Below, one piece after another: positions 1-9,860 of a stretch of DNA of 24,546 nucleotides. The translations under genes and the position numbers were made by a program. Position 1 is the stretch's first letter, and the number at the start of each line of letters is the position of its first letter. The DNA is from Phaeoceros laevis. Lineage: Eukaryota > Anthocerotophyta > Anthocerotopsida > Notothyladales. The notes under the pieces were generated by a model that saw only the letters and a list, made by a program, of their open reading frames with translations, was not told the origin of the DNA and ran no database searches. The DNA lies in the NCBI GenBank assembly GCA_049999765.1, contig JBNGIQ010009229.1, positions 1 through 24,546 on the forward strand. The letters run 5' to 3'.

Positions 1-164
1 AGGGCAGCTTTCCTTGAGCAGTGGTCCTGAAAGGGATCTGGGATCCAGTAAAAATTTTGGGGTTTCAAAGACGCCTCCACAGCCTCATCAAGCAAGATTC
101 GGGACATCCAGGGTGCAAGCGTGCGCATGTTTCGGGACCCAATCCATCGAAGAATTGATATCCG

Positions 165-1904
165 GTGCCAATGGCGAGGAGATGGGCAGCTGCGCTGATG
201 GCGCTGGCTTTCCTCCTGGCCAGCGCAGAGTGGCCACGGGCAGAGGCCAGCATGCCGCCTATCACCTGCGACGGCAATTCCTCGTGCACGGTGGTGAACT
301 GTTACCGGGAGTGGGCGGATCGCAAGCCCTGCGAGGTGGGGCAGGTGCTTTACCCCAAGACGGAGAAGGAACTGGTGGCGGCGGTGGCGCAGGCGGTGAA
401 GAGCGGCACAAAGATGAAGCTGGTGAGCAAAGCGGCGCACTCCTTCACCAAGCTCGCCTGCCCCGCCGGCGACTCGGGCATTCTCGTCAGCACTCGCGAC
501 TTCAACACCATCATCAGCGTCGACAAGCGAGAGATGACGGCGACGGTGGACGCGGGAGTGCTGGTGAAGGATCTGGTAAGGGTTCTCGCTGAAAACGGGC
601 TGGCGCTACCTCACAGTCCCTACTGGAGCGAGCTCTCCATCTCAGGATTGCTGGCGACGGGGGCGCATGGGAGCTCCATGTGGGGCAAAGGCAGCGCCAT
701 CCACGAGTACGCCACCCACTTCCGCGTCGTGCTGCCTGCGTCTGCCGACGAGGGGTACGCCAAGGTGAAGACCTTCTCGGCTGCCCATCCCAGAGAGCTG
801 GCTGCCTTGAAGGTGCATCTGGGCGTGCTGGGCGCCATCTCGCAGGTGACCTTGCAAGTGCAGCCGCTGTTCAAGAGGAGCCTCACTTACGACGTGACGA
901 GCGACGGTGACATCGAGTCCAGACTGCTGCAGGTGGCCAAGGAGCAGGAATTCGGGGACGTCTCCTGGTACCCCTCCCAGCGGCAGGTGCGCTACCGGCT
1001 GGACAATCGGGTGCCCATCGCCACTGCCGGGGACGGTGTGGTCGAGAGCTTTGCGCCGTTGCCTGTGGCTGCCGTCCAGGCTTTCAGAGCAGCAGACCTG
1101 TTGACGGAGGCGACGAGAGACGCGCCAGGGCAGTGCGCTCGAGCGGCGGCGACGTTCCAGTCTGGGATCAGCGCCGGCTTCGGCTTGGCCAACAACCGGA
1201 GCGATCCGGCGAGCTTCCGGGGCTACCCGATCGTGGGATTCAACCACAGGTTGCAAGCGTCCAGCGGCTGCGCGGCCGGCCCCGCCGACACCCGGAACCC
1301 GCTCAACCCTGCCAACCAGCTGTGCCTGTGGGATCTGGGGCCCCAGGGAGGGTTCGTCTTCCAGAGCGCTGTGGCGCTGCCCATCTCCAGGGCCGGCGCC
1401 TTCATCAAAGACGTGAAGCGGCTGATGAGGAAGAGCCCCTTCGGGCTTTGCGACGTCGAAATCTATGGCGGCATCATCTTCCGATTCGTCAAGGGAAACT
1501 CGAGCGCGTACCTGGGCGAGACCGAGGACGTGGTCGACGTCGACTTCAGCATCAAGCGAGCCAACGACGCGCGCACTCCCGTCGTGAACGGCGACATCCA
1601 CGCGGAGCTGGAGCAGATGGCGGTGTTCAAGCACGGCGGGACGCCGCACTGGGGCAAGAGCAGGCCCGTCGCCTTCACCGGAATCGCTCACAAGTTCCCC
1701 CGCGTCAACCAATTCCTCAAAGTGAAGCAGGAGTTGGACCCCGAGGGCTTCTTCGCCAACGAGTGGACCGATGCTGTGCTTGGCATACGCGGGAGCATCA
1801 TCCAGGAGAAGCCGTACTGCGCCCTGGAAGGGCTGTGCATCTGCTCCAAGGACCTTCACTGCGCTCCACTTTTGCCGTCCAGGATTGGTCTACAAGAAGG
1901 CTAG
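165..1904 (+). CDS. L-gulonolactone oxidase-like flavoprotein, secreted
   Basis: An uninterrupted 579-residue reading frame. The N-terminus (MARRWAAALMALAFLLAS, then a cleavage-like AEA) looks like a signal peptide, so the protein probably enters the secretory pathway or apoplast. Residues about 55-200 form the FAD-binding PCMH domain, with the family stretch SKAAHSFTKLACP near 88-100 and LLATGAHGSSMWGKGSAIHE near 162-181. The C-terminal half is the D-arabinono-1,4-lactone oxidase domain, with the conserved HWGK at 495-498 followed by DPEGFFANEW. Cysteines cluster at both ends (CDGNSSC and CALEGLCICSKDLHC), as in plant GULLO proteins. Family members oxidise aldono-lactones toward ascorbate or related acids; the substrate here cannot be read from sequence. 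Met1 (165) and Met3 (171) are both possible starts, and the second gives the more typical signal peptide. The length fits the plant family. No intron is seen. A 405-residue antisense frame is a codon-bias shadow. Confidence 0.9.
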   Translation: MPMARRWAAALMALAFLLASAEWPRAEASMPPITCDGNSSCTVVNCYREWADRKPCEVGQVLYPKTEKELVAAVAQAVKSGTKMKLVSKAAHSFTKLACPAGDSGILVSTRDFNTIISVDKREMTATVDAGVLVKDLVRVLAENGLALPHSPYWSELSISGLLATGAHGSSMWGKGSAIHEYATHFRVVLPASADEGYAKVKTFSAAHPRELAALKVHLGVLGAISQVTLQVQPLFKRSLTYDVTSDGDIESRLLQVAKEQEFGDVSWYPSQRQVRYRLDNRVPIATAGDGVVESFAPLPVAAVQAFRAADLLTEATRDAPGQCARAAATFQSGISAGFGLANNRSDPASFRGYPIVGFNHRLQASSGCAAGPADTRNPLNPANQLCLWDLGPQGGFVFQSAVALPISRAGAFIKDVKRLMRKSPFGLCDVEIYGGIIFRFVKGNSSAYLGETEDVVDVDFSIKRANDARTPVVNGDIHAELEQMAVFKHGGTPHWGKSRPVAFTGIAHKFPRVNQFLKVKQELDPEGFFANEWTDAVLGIRGSIIQEKPYCALEGLCICSKDLHCAPLLPSRIGLQEG

Positions 1905-2505
1905 GGTATGCAGATTTGAGGGCACAAAACAATAACACCGACCACTAGATCGACCAACTGTAGACTAGACTAGTAGTGATTTCCATCCGTGATGGCCAAA
2001 TTGTCCAGATCTTTGTGCCAGCCTTACTAAATTCCACATGAATGATAGGTTGTGGGTTTGGACATGCCAGGGTTGATGATACCTTCACATTTTTCCAGCA
2101 GCATTTTCAGTGACTGTCATGCTAGCCTGGTGGTAGTGGCTTCATGGAATTGGAAAAGTCCGGTTCAAGGGGCCATGCGATGCTGGCTGCTCGACATTGC
2201 AAACCAGAGCTGGTGGGAGCTGCCTTTTCCTGACTTACCACATCCTCAGTGGCTGCTACGAATGGCTCTCTGCATTTTCCAATCAAGAGTTTAAGAGGGA
2301 TATGGAGTCCAATTCGTGGACCGCACTAGGGCTGATGGATCCTACTGCATTCTTCAAACTTCAATCTCGAGTAGGGTGCACGCCCAACATCAATATACAA
2401 GTCTGAACTGAAGTGAGAACAAGAAGGATCAAGAGCCGGGAGTGCGTGCACGCATCTTCACAAGCCTCTTCTGGCCTCTTCTGAGCTTCCTGCAAACAGT
2501 CCTCC
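1905..2505. other. 3' flank and intergenic DNA, no gene recognised
   Basis: Follows the stop of the lactone-oxidase gene and probably begins with its 3' UTR. Short frames are present (for example 2052-2294) but show no recognisable motif and no convincing splice structure. I see no RNA gene. Confidence 0.4.
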
Positions 2506-2513
2506 ACAGTCCT

Positions 2514-2690
2514 ACCTGCCTGCTTCACATTCCAGCTATATATACCTGCTGGGATGTGAATATCTGGCCAGATGCTGATCATGAGTTGAATACCGTACAG
2601 CCCTGTACTTTTGACCTGCCTGCTTCACATTCCAGCTATTTATACCTGCTGCGATGTGAACATCTGTCTGCTGAGTTGAATACCTGTAGC
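2514..2690. repeat. Diverged tandem repeat, period 100 bp
   Basis: The segment beginning ACCTGCCTGCTTCACATTCC at 2514 recurs at 2614. Both copies continue through a similar AGCTATxTATACCTGCTG and GATGTGAA and end near GAGTTGAATACC. The copies differ by point changes and a short deletion. The TATA-like strings lie inside the repeat and have no recognisable gene downstream, so I do not call them promoters. Confidence 0.75.
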
Positions 2691-3070
2691 AAGGGGTTCT
2701 GTTCTTGCAAAGGTACCGGTGCTGGCCACATTCTTGCTAAGTTGCCACACTGCAACCCGATTTCTTTCTTAGCTTCACTGGAGCTCTCTTGTTTCTGGAA
2801 TTGTCTTCTTCGTAAGCGTTTGTACTACTAGTCCCAAGGCATCCAGTGCAAGCGCTGCTGAGCACTCTACGTCTCCTGGGCCTTCTGCAAATATATGAAC
2901 CTTCTGCCCCGTACTCTCTTCTTATTAAGCTTCCTGCAGCTGGCACGGACTCTAGACCGAGCATGCATGCTAATGTTGGAAGACTCGGTAGACGTTCTGA
3001 TGAACAGCAGCTGATGAAAAAACTACTGATGGGTGCTCCTCTTGTGCGGAGTTTTGCATAAGATGTAACT

Positions 3071-3443
3071 ATGTATCCAAAGTGTGGCCGGTTGGCAGAT
3101 GCACGCAGAGTGTTTGACAGTTTGTCCACAAGGGATGAGTTAACATGGGCTGCCCTTATAAATGGGTTTGCTGAGCAGGGATGAGCAGGAAGGTCTTTTT
3201 CCAGTTGACAAATTTAGGTTTGCTGCCACCTGAAGCCTACAGGTGCCACTGCTAGGGCTGTATGTACAGCAGGGGAAAACGACTGCATTCAGGGATCGCA
3301 AAAGAAAACTGCTGTGGCCATTTGAGGATGTACTCAAAATGTTTGACACTATGTCCAGAATGGATGTGGTAGTATGGACTGCCCTGGCGCCGGCAAACGA
3401 GTATGCTGAGCATGGCTATGGTCCCCAGGCTCTCTTAGACTAA
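3071..3443 (+). pseudogene. Broken PLS-type pentatricopeptide repeat (PPR) gene
   Basis: Frame 3071-3184 reads MYPKCGRLADARRVFD followed by SLSTRDELTWAALINGFAEQ and then a TGA at 3182-3184. This is a clear PPR motif of the plant PLS class (compare the usual MYAKCG...ARxVFDxMxxRDVVSWxAMI). After about 140 bp of disrupted sequence, a second motif in another frame (about 3321-3443) reads KMFDTMSRMDVVVWTAL, then EYAEHGYGPQALLD and a stop. PPR proteins of this class act in organellar RNA editing and processing. Two motifs, a frame change and stops mean this is a fragment, not a working gene. Abundant PLS-type PPR genes and remnants are typical of lycophytes, ferns and hornworts. Confidence 0.8.
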
Positions 3444-4434
3444 CTCTTCGTATGCAAGGATGGCTTATAATTAGCATCATGCTGTCTGCTGCACTATTCC
3501 ATAAAACCCCAAGCACACCAGATCCTCAATTCCAGTTCCAGGAATGGCTTCTATCCCATCACAGGCATAGCGATCTTGTCAAGCAGGAATTAATGCATGT
3601 AAGTCAGAAAGACAACGTCCTCCCACATAGTATTTTGTACCTGGCATGGTTACCCGCGACTGGTTCAGCCCAGCAAGGGGACAGATGCAGAAGGGCACTG
3701 TAGCCTTGAAGTTGCAGTATGATTGCCAAGTGCTCTCTAGCCAGTACTGCAGGATCTCTTCATCACACTGCAAAATACTCATGGCACCTACAGCTACCAA
3801 CTAACCAACAATGTCACAGCACACCTAGAATCCAAAATCAGAAACAGCGTGTCATTTTCATATTGATCCTCAGCGTCTGAAAAACAACTGCGATAGATTC
3901 TCAGTAACACATGCTGCCAAGGCTGGGACTGCCTGGGCTCTGCCGAAACCAGGACTGCCTGAGCCAATAGCAAGTAACCAAAGATGCTGGAATGAAAGTC
4001 GGCCTGCAATTCGCATATCCCGGACCACCAAAGATGCTGGAATGTCCATGACCATGTTACTCCATGACTCGTCACCACGACCTTATAAATAATGAGTTTA
4101 TAGGGCGGCCGCGGCCGCTCCAACGAAAGTTGAGCGGCCTGAATTGGATGGCTGTCCAGAGATTCTTTTTCCTCGTACAGTAGAAGCCACCTTTCTGTGG
4201 CTGGCGGGCACCTCATGGTTCATGCACACTACCATGCCACGCCACGCAGGCAAACCCCCAGGCCTAGGGGCACGCAGAGATGGTGCGGCGGGCGGGGTCA
4301 CCAGGAAACTGGTACGAGTGTACCCTCCCTCCCTGGAGGTTTGCGTAATCGAGGAGAGAGGGAGAAATGCACAGGTCTCTGTAGGGAAGACCCTATAGGT
4401 TGCCTCTCGATTCCATTGTCCAAGTTTTGGATCC
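3444..4434. other. Intergenic DNA upstream of the CYP77-like P450
   Basis: No gene is recognised. ACCAAAGATGCTGGAATG occurs twice, near 3977 and 4026. A 14-bp GC-only palindrome (two overlapping NotI-type sites) lies at 4105-4118. The last part should hold the promoter and 5' UTR of the P450 that starts at 4435. Confidence 0.4.
4084..4091 (+). promoter_or_regulatory. Possible TATA box for the CYP77-like P450
   Basis: TATAAATA lies about 344 bp before the P450 start codon. Its form is good, but the implied 5' UTR would be long (about 310 nt) and no other core element confirms it. Confidence 0.3.
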
Positions 4435-6233
4435 ATGGAGCAAGCTCGGTGGTGGTGGGTGGCAGCCCAAGCGGTGCTCCTCCCGGCGGGCCTTGCCGTC
4501 CTCTACTTCTTCTTCGTCGATTTCTTCAACAGCAATTATGGTGGTGCCAAGCGTAAGGCAAGACTACCGCCAGGGCCCCGGGGCCTGCTCTGGCTGGGCA
4601 GCCTGCTCCAATTTTCGATGCCCCGCATGAAGGAGCTGCTCCCGGAGTGGACGCGCCGGTACGGCCCCGTAGTGACAGTGCGCCTGGGACGGGTGCCCTT
4701 CATCTTCGTGAGCGGGCGCGCCGAGGCCAAGGAGCTGCTGCTGGCCCCGGGGGGGCTGTTCGACTCCAGGCCCCGCCGCGCATCCAGGGTGGACCAGAGC
4801 AACGACCACCGCACCATCAACACCTCGCCGTACGGGCCGCGGTGGCGGGAGCTCAGGAGGAACCTCACCGTCAACGTGCTGGGCCGCGCCACGATCGCGG
4901 CCATGGCTCCCGTCCGCCGCGCCCAGGTGGAGGCCATGGTGGACAGATTGAAGAAGCACGCCAGGGATACACCAGATGTGCCGGTGCCGGTGCGCGACGA
5001 GGTTCGCTTCGTGGGCTACACCCTCCTCCTCTACATGACTTTCGGCAAGGTGAGTATTTGGTATACTTCAATTCACTCATTCATTTGTTGAGGGGAGTTG
5101 GAGGTAAAGACCACCAATCCACCTAGTGTGTCACCAATATGTCGGTGTGCTCCATTCCAATGTCCACCTAGTGTGTCACCAATATGTCGGTGTGCTCCAT
5201 TCCAATGTGGCGTCCTACTAGTACATGAGTCGCGGCCCCTCTAACCACTTGTGTCTGTCCCGGCCCCTCTTCTAATTAGGTGTTCGAGGAAGAGCAGGTT
5301 CGAGCCATAGATGAGGCCGGCGCGGAGCTCTTCCGAGCCGCCGTGCTCAATGTGGCCGACTTCGTTCCGTGGCTGGGGCCTTTGTTGAACCCCGGATACA
5401 AGAAGCGCTACTGGGCAGCTCGTCGCAAGTTCGAAAAGGTGGCGGCGCCGCTGGTGACGCAAATCCGAGAGGCGCGACGATCACAACAATCGGACAACGG
5501 CGACGAGTGCGGCCAGGGATCGTCATATCGATGCTACATGGACACGCTGGTGGAGGAGGAAGCCAAGGGCGTGGTGGAGCCGGCCGACTACATCGTTCTC
5601 TGCACGGAGCTCCTCAACGCCGGCACCGACACGTCCACGGGCGCCATGGAGTTCGCCCTCGCGGAGCTGGTGAACCGGCCCGAGGTCCAGGCCAAGCTGG
5701 CGGCCGAGATCGACGCGGTGTGCGGCGACCGGCCCTTGCAGGAACAGGACATCGAGTCCCTTCCGTACCTCCGGGCCGTGGCCTCGGAGACGCTGAGGCG
5801 ACACCCGACCGCCAACGTGACGCTGCCGCACCAGCCCATGGAGGAAGGAGCGACGCTGCGCGGGTACGCCATTCCCAGGCTGGCCGAGGTCATGGTGTGC
5901 ATCGAGCAGTTGGGCATGGACCCGGAGGTGTGGGAGGATCCCCAAGAGTTCGTCCCGGAGCGGTTTCTGGAGGGACCATCCAGAACTGCCGGTCCCGGTC
6001 CCGGTCCCGCCGACATGAGGATGATCCCGTTCGGGGCGGGCAGGCGCATCTGCCCGGGCATGGACCTCGCCCTGCTGCACCTGCACCTCATCGTCGGTAG
6101 GCTGGTGCAGGAGTTTGAGTGGCTGCCCCCGCGAGACGACGGCCAGCTCGTCGACCTCTCGCATCTTCACGTCTTCACCGTCCGCCTCAAACATCCGCTG
6201 CAGGCCCGCATTAAACTTCGAAGATCGATCTAG
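4435..6233 (+). CDS. Cytochrome P450, CYP71 clan, CYP77/CYP89-like
   Basis: Two exons, 4435-5049 and 5280-6233, joined in phase 0 across a 230-bp GT-AG intron, give 522 residues, the usual P450 length. Residues about 8-30 form the N-terminal membrane anchor, followed by the proline hinge LPPGPRG, so it should be a microsomal (ER) monooxygenase. Helix C carries WRELRRNLTVN. The I-helix oxygen-binding motif AGTDTS is at 319-324, the K-helix ExxR (ETLR) at 375-378, PERF at 431-434, and the heme loop FGAGRRICPG at 456-465 with ligand Cys463. The order and wording (LRRN in helix C, LCTELLNAGTDTST, IPFGAGRRICPG followed by LHLHLIVGRLVQEFEW) resemble CYP77 and CYP89 proteins. CYP77 members hydroxylate or epoxidise fatty acids for cutin; the substrate here is unknown. 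The intron contains a perfect 45-bp tandem duplication. Confidence 0.9.
5118..5207. repeat. Perfect 45-bp tandem duplication inside the P450 intron
   Basis: Units 5118-5162 and 5163-5207 appear identical base for base. Both lie within the 5050-5279 intron and leave the splice sites (AAG|GTGAGT and ATTAG|GTG) untouched. Complete identity suggests a recent event or an assembly duplication. Confidence 0.9.
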
Positions 6234-6689
6234 AGCTCAGTCTGCCCACGGGCCCGGTAAGAGAGCTCAAGTATTTCTAAACAAAACTTGAAATCATTCT
6301 TCCTTGCAAACCATCTCGACATTTGCAAGCATTATAGCCTGGAAGCACTTTCTGAAAAAAATTGGAAAGATGCTGGGGGATTCAGCTGGTTCCTATGCCA
6401 AATGATACAAATTTCAAAGAAGAAAAGTGCCCCATCTTCAAAGCTCTCGCCTCCCCTTTGGATGGTGGAGCTGGTGGGATTCCGTGAGCACACACTTGGC
6501 AGGAACGCATACTCGAATCATGGGGCATTGGGGATTAATTAACATTTGAAATAAAAACCCTGGCCTGGCCTGGCCTGGCCTGGCCACGGTCAGCACCTTG
6601 GACAATATTATACCGCACTTCAGGCAGCTATGGTGGGCAGCCTGGATGCTCCCTGAGGCTGTTTTCTGTCTGAGCCACCGCTTCTTGGA
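6234..6689. other. 3' flank of the P450, with a CCTGG microsatellite
   Basis: No gene is recognised. A run of about five CCTGG units occupies roughly 6558-6585. Sequence related to the LRR receptor begins only at about 6690; the bases just before it do not match the second LRR copy. Confidence 0.4.
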
Positions 6690-7060
6690 GTGGCTGGGAA
6701 TAATCTATCGGGTCCGATTCCAACGGGTTGGCAGTTTAACACCTTTGATTATACTGCTTACCGACCTGGAAACCCTGGGCTTTAAATTTGTGGGATGGTG
6801 CTGAATGTCACGTGCTGGGGTTTTGCAATGGCCTATGCCCCTTCAAGTCATGATGTGAAAGAATTAGGAGATGCAGACGATTCCATCATGTCTACACCTA
6901 TACCTTCTATTTTGGTAGGAGTGTGTGTGGGGTTTGCAGGTGTTTGGGCCCTCATGCTTGCAAGCAATCGTGTAAGGAGTTGGATTTTTCATGCTCACAG
7001 AAGAGAACCTCGAAGGTATGTGATCCATTACGGAGCTTTTCAGAGCCCTCAATGATTTGC
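6690..7060 (+). pseudogene. LRR receptor C-terminal fragment (copy A)
   Basis: From 6690 the frame reads VAGNNLSGPIPTGWQFNTF then DYTAYRPGNPGL. This is the last LRR and C-terminal cap of a PSKR/PSY1R-like leucine-rich-repeat receptor (compare the family's xVAxNNLxGPIPTGxQFxTF...GNxxLCG). It runs into TAA where copy B reads LCG, apparently because of a short insertion. The transmembrane part follows in another frame from 6888: SILVGVCVGFAGVWALML then ASNRVRSWIF, ending REPR at an AAG|GTATGT donor-like site. The upstream LRRs and any kinase domain are missing. The copy is colinear with 11352-12483 but has no MITE, so it serves as the empty site. The TTA target is at 6758-6760. Confidence 0.8.
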
Positions 7061-7080
7061 ATTGGACACTCTTATGTGAA

Positions 7081-7450
7081 CTTGTGTTAGAGGCCAAGAA
7101 AATATCCTGTCCATTTTGCGTCGTGGTAGGTACTGGACCGCACCACACCCCATTTTGGCGCTGTCGGAGTAGTTTCCTGCTTTCAGGTTGATGAGGAATC
7201 CCACGTACACACACTCTCAACTTGAAGCCTCTGTTCGAGATCCTCCTTGTTGTGGATGACGACTATATGCGTCCTCATAAGGCATCTGATTAGGGGAAGA
7301 ACGAAAAACATGATAACTCCAGCACCTGGGCGCTGGGTAGGGGGCAGCTAGCCAGATAAGATGGAGCGAGATCGATGTGTGCTGGACGGCTTTCTAGAAT
7401 AGTACACTAAGCCATTGCCCTTTCCTTGTGTATCCATCTATAATAGGAGT
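7081..7450. other. Intergenic DNA, nothing recognised
   Basis: No coding or RNA gene is seen. This stretch begins about 3.2 kb of DNA (about 7080-10280) that separates LRR copy A from the MTPSL stub. In copy B the corresponding spacing is under 100 bp. Confidence 0.4.
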
Positions 7451-7454
7451 ATTT

Positions 7455-7564
7455 GAGTTAAAATACATAAATTACTCTAAAGATAGACGGAGCCAAATAG
7501 AAGGTTTGTGAGTTAAAATACATAAATTACTCTAAAGATAGACAGAGCAAAATAGAAGGTTTGT
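7455..7564. repeat. 55-bp tandem repeat, two units
   Basis: Two adjoining AT-rich units, 7455-7509 and 7510-7564, both start GAGTTAAAATACATAAATTA. They differ at only a few positions (for example GACGGAGCC versus GACAGAGCA). Confidence 0.85.
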
Positions 7565-7709
7565 GTATGGAAGGATATAGGACCATGTTTAGGCACACTT
7601 ATTACATATATTGCATGTCATGATTCGACTTCATTATTCGCGTTCATTTGGTTTGGTTCAATGTTTTTTGGCAAGAGGTGCTCCTGAAGCTTTGCCACTT
7701 TCCTCATTA

Positions 7710-7905
7710 AGGCGTGGTGGAGTTTACGCAGCACAATCTTTCTTTGTTTATGTGGGTTCCCGATTCGTTTGCCCTAGTGGAGGTTGCAGTCATGCGTGGT
7801 GGAGTTAACGCATCACAATCTTTTTGTTTGTGCGGGTTCCCAATTCATTTGCCCTTGTAGAGGTTGCTGTGCCCTAGTGGAGGTTGCCCAGTACAATCTA
7901 CTTTA
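7710..7905. repeat. Imperfect tandem repeat upstream of the proline-rich protein gene
   Basis: The segment GTGGTGGAGTTTACGCAGCA through GCCCTAGTGGAGGTTGC recurs directly downstream with small changes, and a third, partial unit follows (GCCCTAGTGGAGGTTGCCCA). The period is about 85-90 bp. The short open frame 7611-7808 is a by-product of the repeat and shows no protein motif. Confidence 0.6.
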
Positions 7906-8036
7906 ATTTGTGTGAGTAAATTTTTATGCCACACATTGTTGCAAGATTCTCTTCATTGTTAAGTAGCTCAAGTTTCTCATGTTGAGGTTTGGATGATATA
8001 GAAAGTACGCGCTCAAGACACTTGCACAAAGTGACA

Positions 8037-9336
8037 ATGAACACATTAAAGCTGATTTTGCTTACAGCAAGCTTGTTACTCATGTATGCAAGCCATGTTC
8101 TTGGAGAGGATATAAGCGGAGACAAAAATAACTTACAAGAATCTGTCAAGGTGTCACACCTTGAGTATCATGGCTTTCAGATTTTTGACAAGGAGGAAGT
8201 GAGCTTCACAGAGGATTATGACGAGGCAGATTTCACTCTTGCTCCATCTTCTGGTCCCTCCTCACCTCCTAGCCCACCTACAGCTCCTATTGTTCAACCT
8301 AGCCCAGTTTCAACGTCACCTCCTAGAGCTAGTGGTTCTACATCCCCTGTGAGTGCTCCAGTTCCGCCACCAAATAGTTCACCTCCTCCTCGTACTCCAC
8401 CTTCTTATGCAACCCCACCCTCTACTCCTACCGTGGATCTCACCCCGAGTCAGTCACCGCCTCCAAATAGATCATCTCCGCCTCCTGCCTCGCCTTCTGC
8501 AGCAGTTCCACACCCTACTCCTGCCCCAAGTCTGACTCCAAGCCAGCCACCATCTCCGCCTAGGTCGTCTCCTCCTCCTACCCCGCCTTTTAGCCCAGTC
8601 TCAACCCCTAGTCCCGTCTCAGTTCCTAGTCCAAGGCCTCCTACCCCACCGTCTACCAATAGTTCACCCCCCANNNNNNNNNNNNNNNNNNNNNNNNNNN
8701 NNNNNNNNNNNNNNNNNNNNNNNNNNNNNNNNNNNNNNNNNNNNNNNNNNNNNNNNNNNNNNNNNNNNNNNNNCCACCCATGTTAACAGCTCACCTCCTC
8801 AGCGTGCGTCACCGCCAGTCCCACCTTCCGGTCATGGTGATAATGAAGCTTCTGAAAATAATTCCCATCAATCACCAAACTCTGCAGAATTGCCTTCACA
8901 ATCACCGGGTGGCTTATCTGTGCCTGCTGGTGCTACGGGAGATGGTGCGGATGTTAACAGCTCACCTCCTCAGCGTGCCTCATCGCCAGTCCCAACTTCC
9001 GATCATGGTGATAATGAAGCTTCTGAAAATACTTCCCATCAATCACCTAACTCTGCAGAATTGCCTTCACAATCACCGGGTGGCTTATCTGTGCCTGCTG
9101 GTGCTACTGGAGATGGTGCGGCAGTAGCTACAGCTACATCTGGAGATGGTGCCACAGCAGCTGCAGCTTCATCTGGAGGTGGTGCAACGGCTACAGCTAC
9201 ATCTGGAGGTGGCGCAGCGGCAGCTACTTCCACATCTAGAGGTGGCACAGCAACGGCTACTGCTACGTCTGGAAATGGATCTGCTGCAGCATCTTCGGCA
9301 AGAGGGTGGCGCCTCAACAGGTTCTTCTTGGGTTGA
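8037..9336 (+). CDS. Secreted proline-rich / AGP-like wall protein, interrupted by an assembly gap
   Basis: Met at 8037 begins a clear signal peptide (MNTLKLILLTASLLLMYASH, then VLG|ED); an in-frame Met at 7989 would bury that peptide, so 8037 is preferred. An acidic linker (KEEVSFTEDYDEADFTLAP) follows, then a long Pro/Ser-rich region with PPP, SPPP and SPP runs typical of hydroxyproline-rich glycoproteins. A 100-N gap (8674-8773) interrupts it. After the gap the frame changes register relative to the first part (the gap length is unknown, so this is not evidence of a frameshift). It then has two 57-residue repeats (NSSPPQRAS...GHGDNEASEN...), an Ala/Thr/Ser/Gly tract like arabinogalactan proteins, and a short basic tail RGWRLNRFFLG. 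No hydrophobic GPI-anchor tail is seen. The likely role is structural, in the cell wall. The join of the two halves is inferred. Confidence 0.7.
8674..8773. other. Assembly gap, 100 N
   Basis: Exactly 100 Ns, a conventional placeholder for a gap of unknown size. It lies in the repetitive part of the proline-rich protein gene, where short-read assembly commonly fails. Confidence 0.98.
8780..9121 (+). repeat. 171-bp coding tandem repeat, two units
   Basis: ATGTTAACAGCTCACCTCCT begins at 8780 and again at 8951. The two 171-bp units encode nearly the same 57 residues (NSSPPQRAS, HGDNEASEN, SPNSAELPSQSPGGLSVPAG). The period is a multiple of three. More units may be hidden in the adjoining gap. 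Confidence 0.9.
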
Positions 9337-9439
9337 TAGGCAAATCGTTAAAAGTGTTTTAGGAAAAATTTGAGAACTAGTGCTTGTGTCAAAAAGTTAT
9401 ATATTTGTTAGCTTTAGAACAACTGAGCTACGGTATACC

Positions 9440-9860
9440 CACCAAGGACCACCATGGTGTACAGTACGGCACCTGCTTGGCGCACCCCTTAATTTTTTTG
9501 AAAAACAAGATTCTATACATTTACATCGTGAGGCTCCTAAAAGAACACACACACATACATAAAGTGATCAAATTCCATCCCTAGCCACCACGGTGGTGTA
9601 CAGTATGGCACTTGCAAATTGCTTGGCGCACCCTTTAATTTGTTTGAAAAATGAGATTCTATACATTTACATCTTCCTAAAAAAACATACATACAGAAGT
9701 GATAAAACAATGTGTTTTGATGTAAATTTGAATTTTTACAGCTAACTAGGTACACCTACAGCACTAGTATATGCATACCATGATTTGGCACTTTGATTGA
9801 CGGCACACCCTGTAATTTGTTTGAAAAATGAGATTCTATATATGACTTGAATGGAATCAT
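9440..9860. repeat. Three diverged direct repeats, AT-rich
   Basis: A core close to TTTGAAAAATGAGATTCTAT recurs near 9498, 9642 and 9812. Each core is preceded by a GGCAC...GGCGCACCC-like segment, and the first two are followed by ACATTTACATC. Spacing is roughly 145-170 bp. The copies differ by substitutions and indels. There is no coding content. The repeats directly follow the proline-rich protein gene. Confidence 0.7.

Noticed and set aside
642-1859. 405-codon open frame on the minus strand
   Set aside because: It lies wholly antisense to the lactone-oxidase gene, has no recognisable motif, and follows from GC-rich codon bias on the other strand.
2052-2831. Short plus-strand frames 2052-2294 and 2442-2831
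   Set aside because: No start context, motif or splice partner; the second runs through the 100-bp tandem repeat.
4105-4118. Two overlapping NotI-type sites (GCGGCCGCGGCCGC), suspected cloning linker
   Set aside because: The flanks on both sides look like ordinary genomic DNA and no vector sequence adjoins. A short GC palindrome alone does not support contamination.
5369-6194. Long frames in other registers of P450 exon 2 (5369-6100 plus, 5523-6194 minus)
   Set aside because: They are out of frame with the I-helix, ExxR and heme-loop motifs, and show no domain of their own.
6795-7055. 86-codon frame as a small membrane protein gene (also 12268-12483)
   Set aside because: The sequence is the transmembrane segment of an LRR receptor, continuous at DNA level with the receptor's last LRR in another frame, so it is a fragment and not a separate gene.
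7455-7564. Possible CRISPR-like array in the tandem repeats
   Set aside because: There are only two adjoining units without spacers in a plant genomic setting; this is simple tandem duplication.
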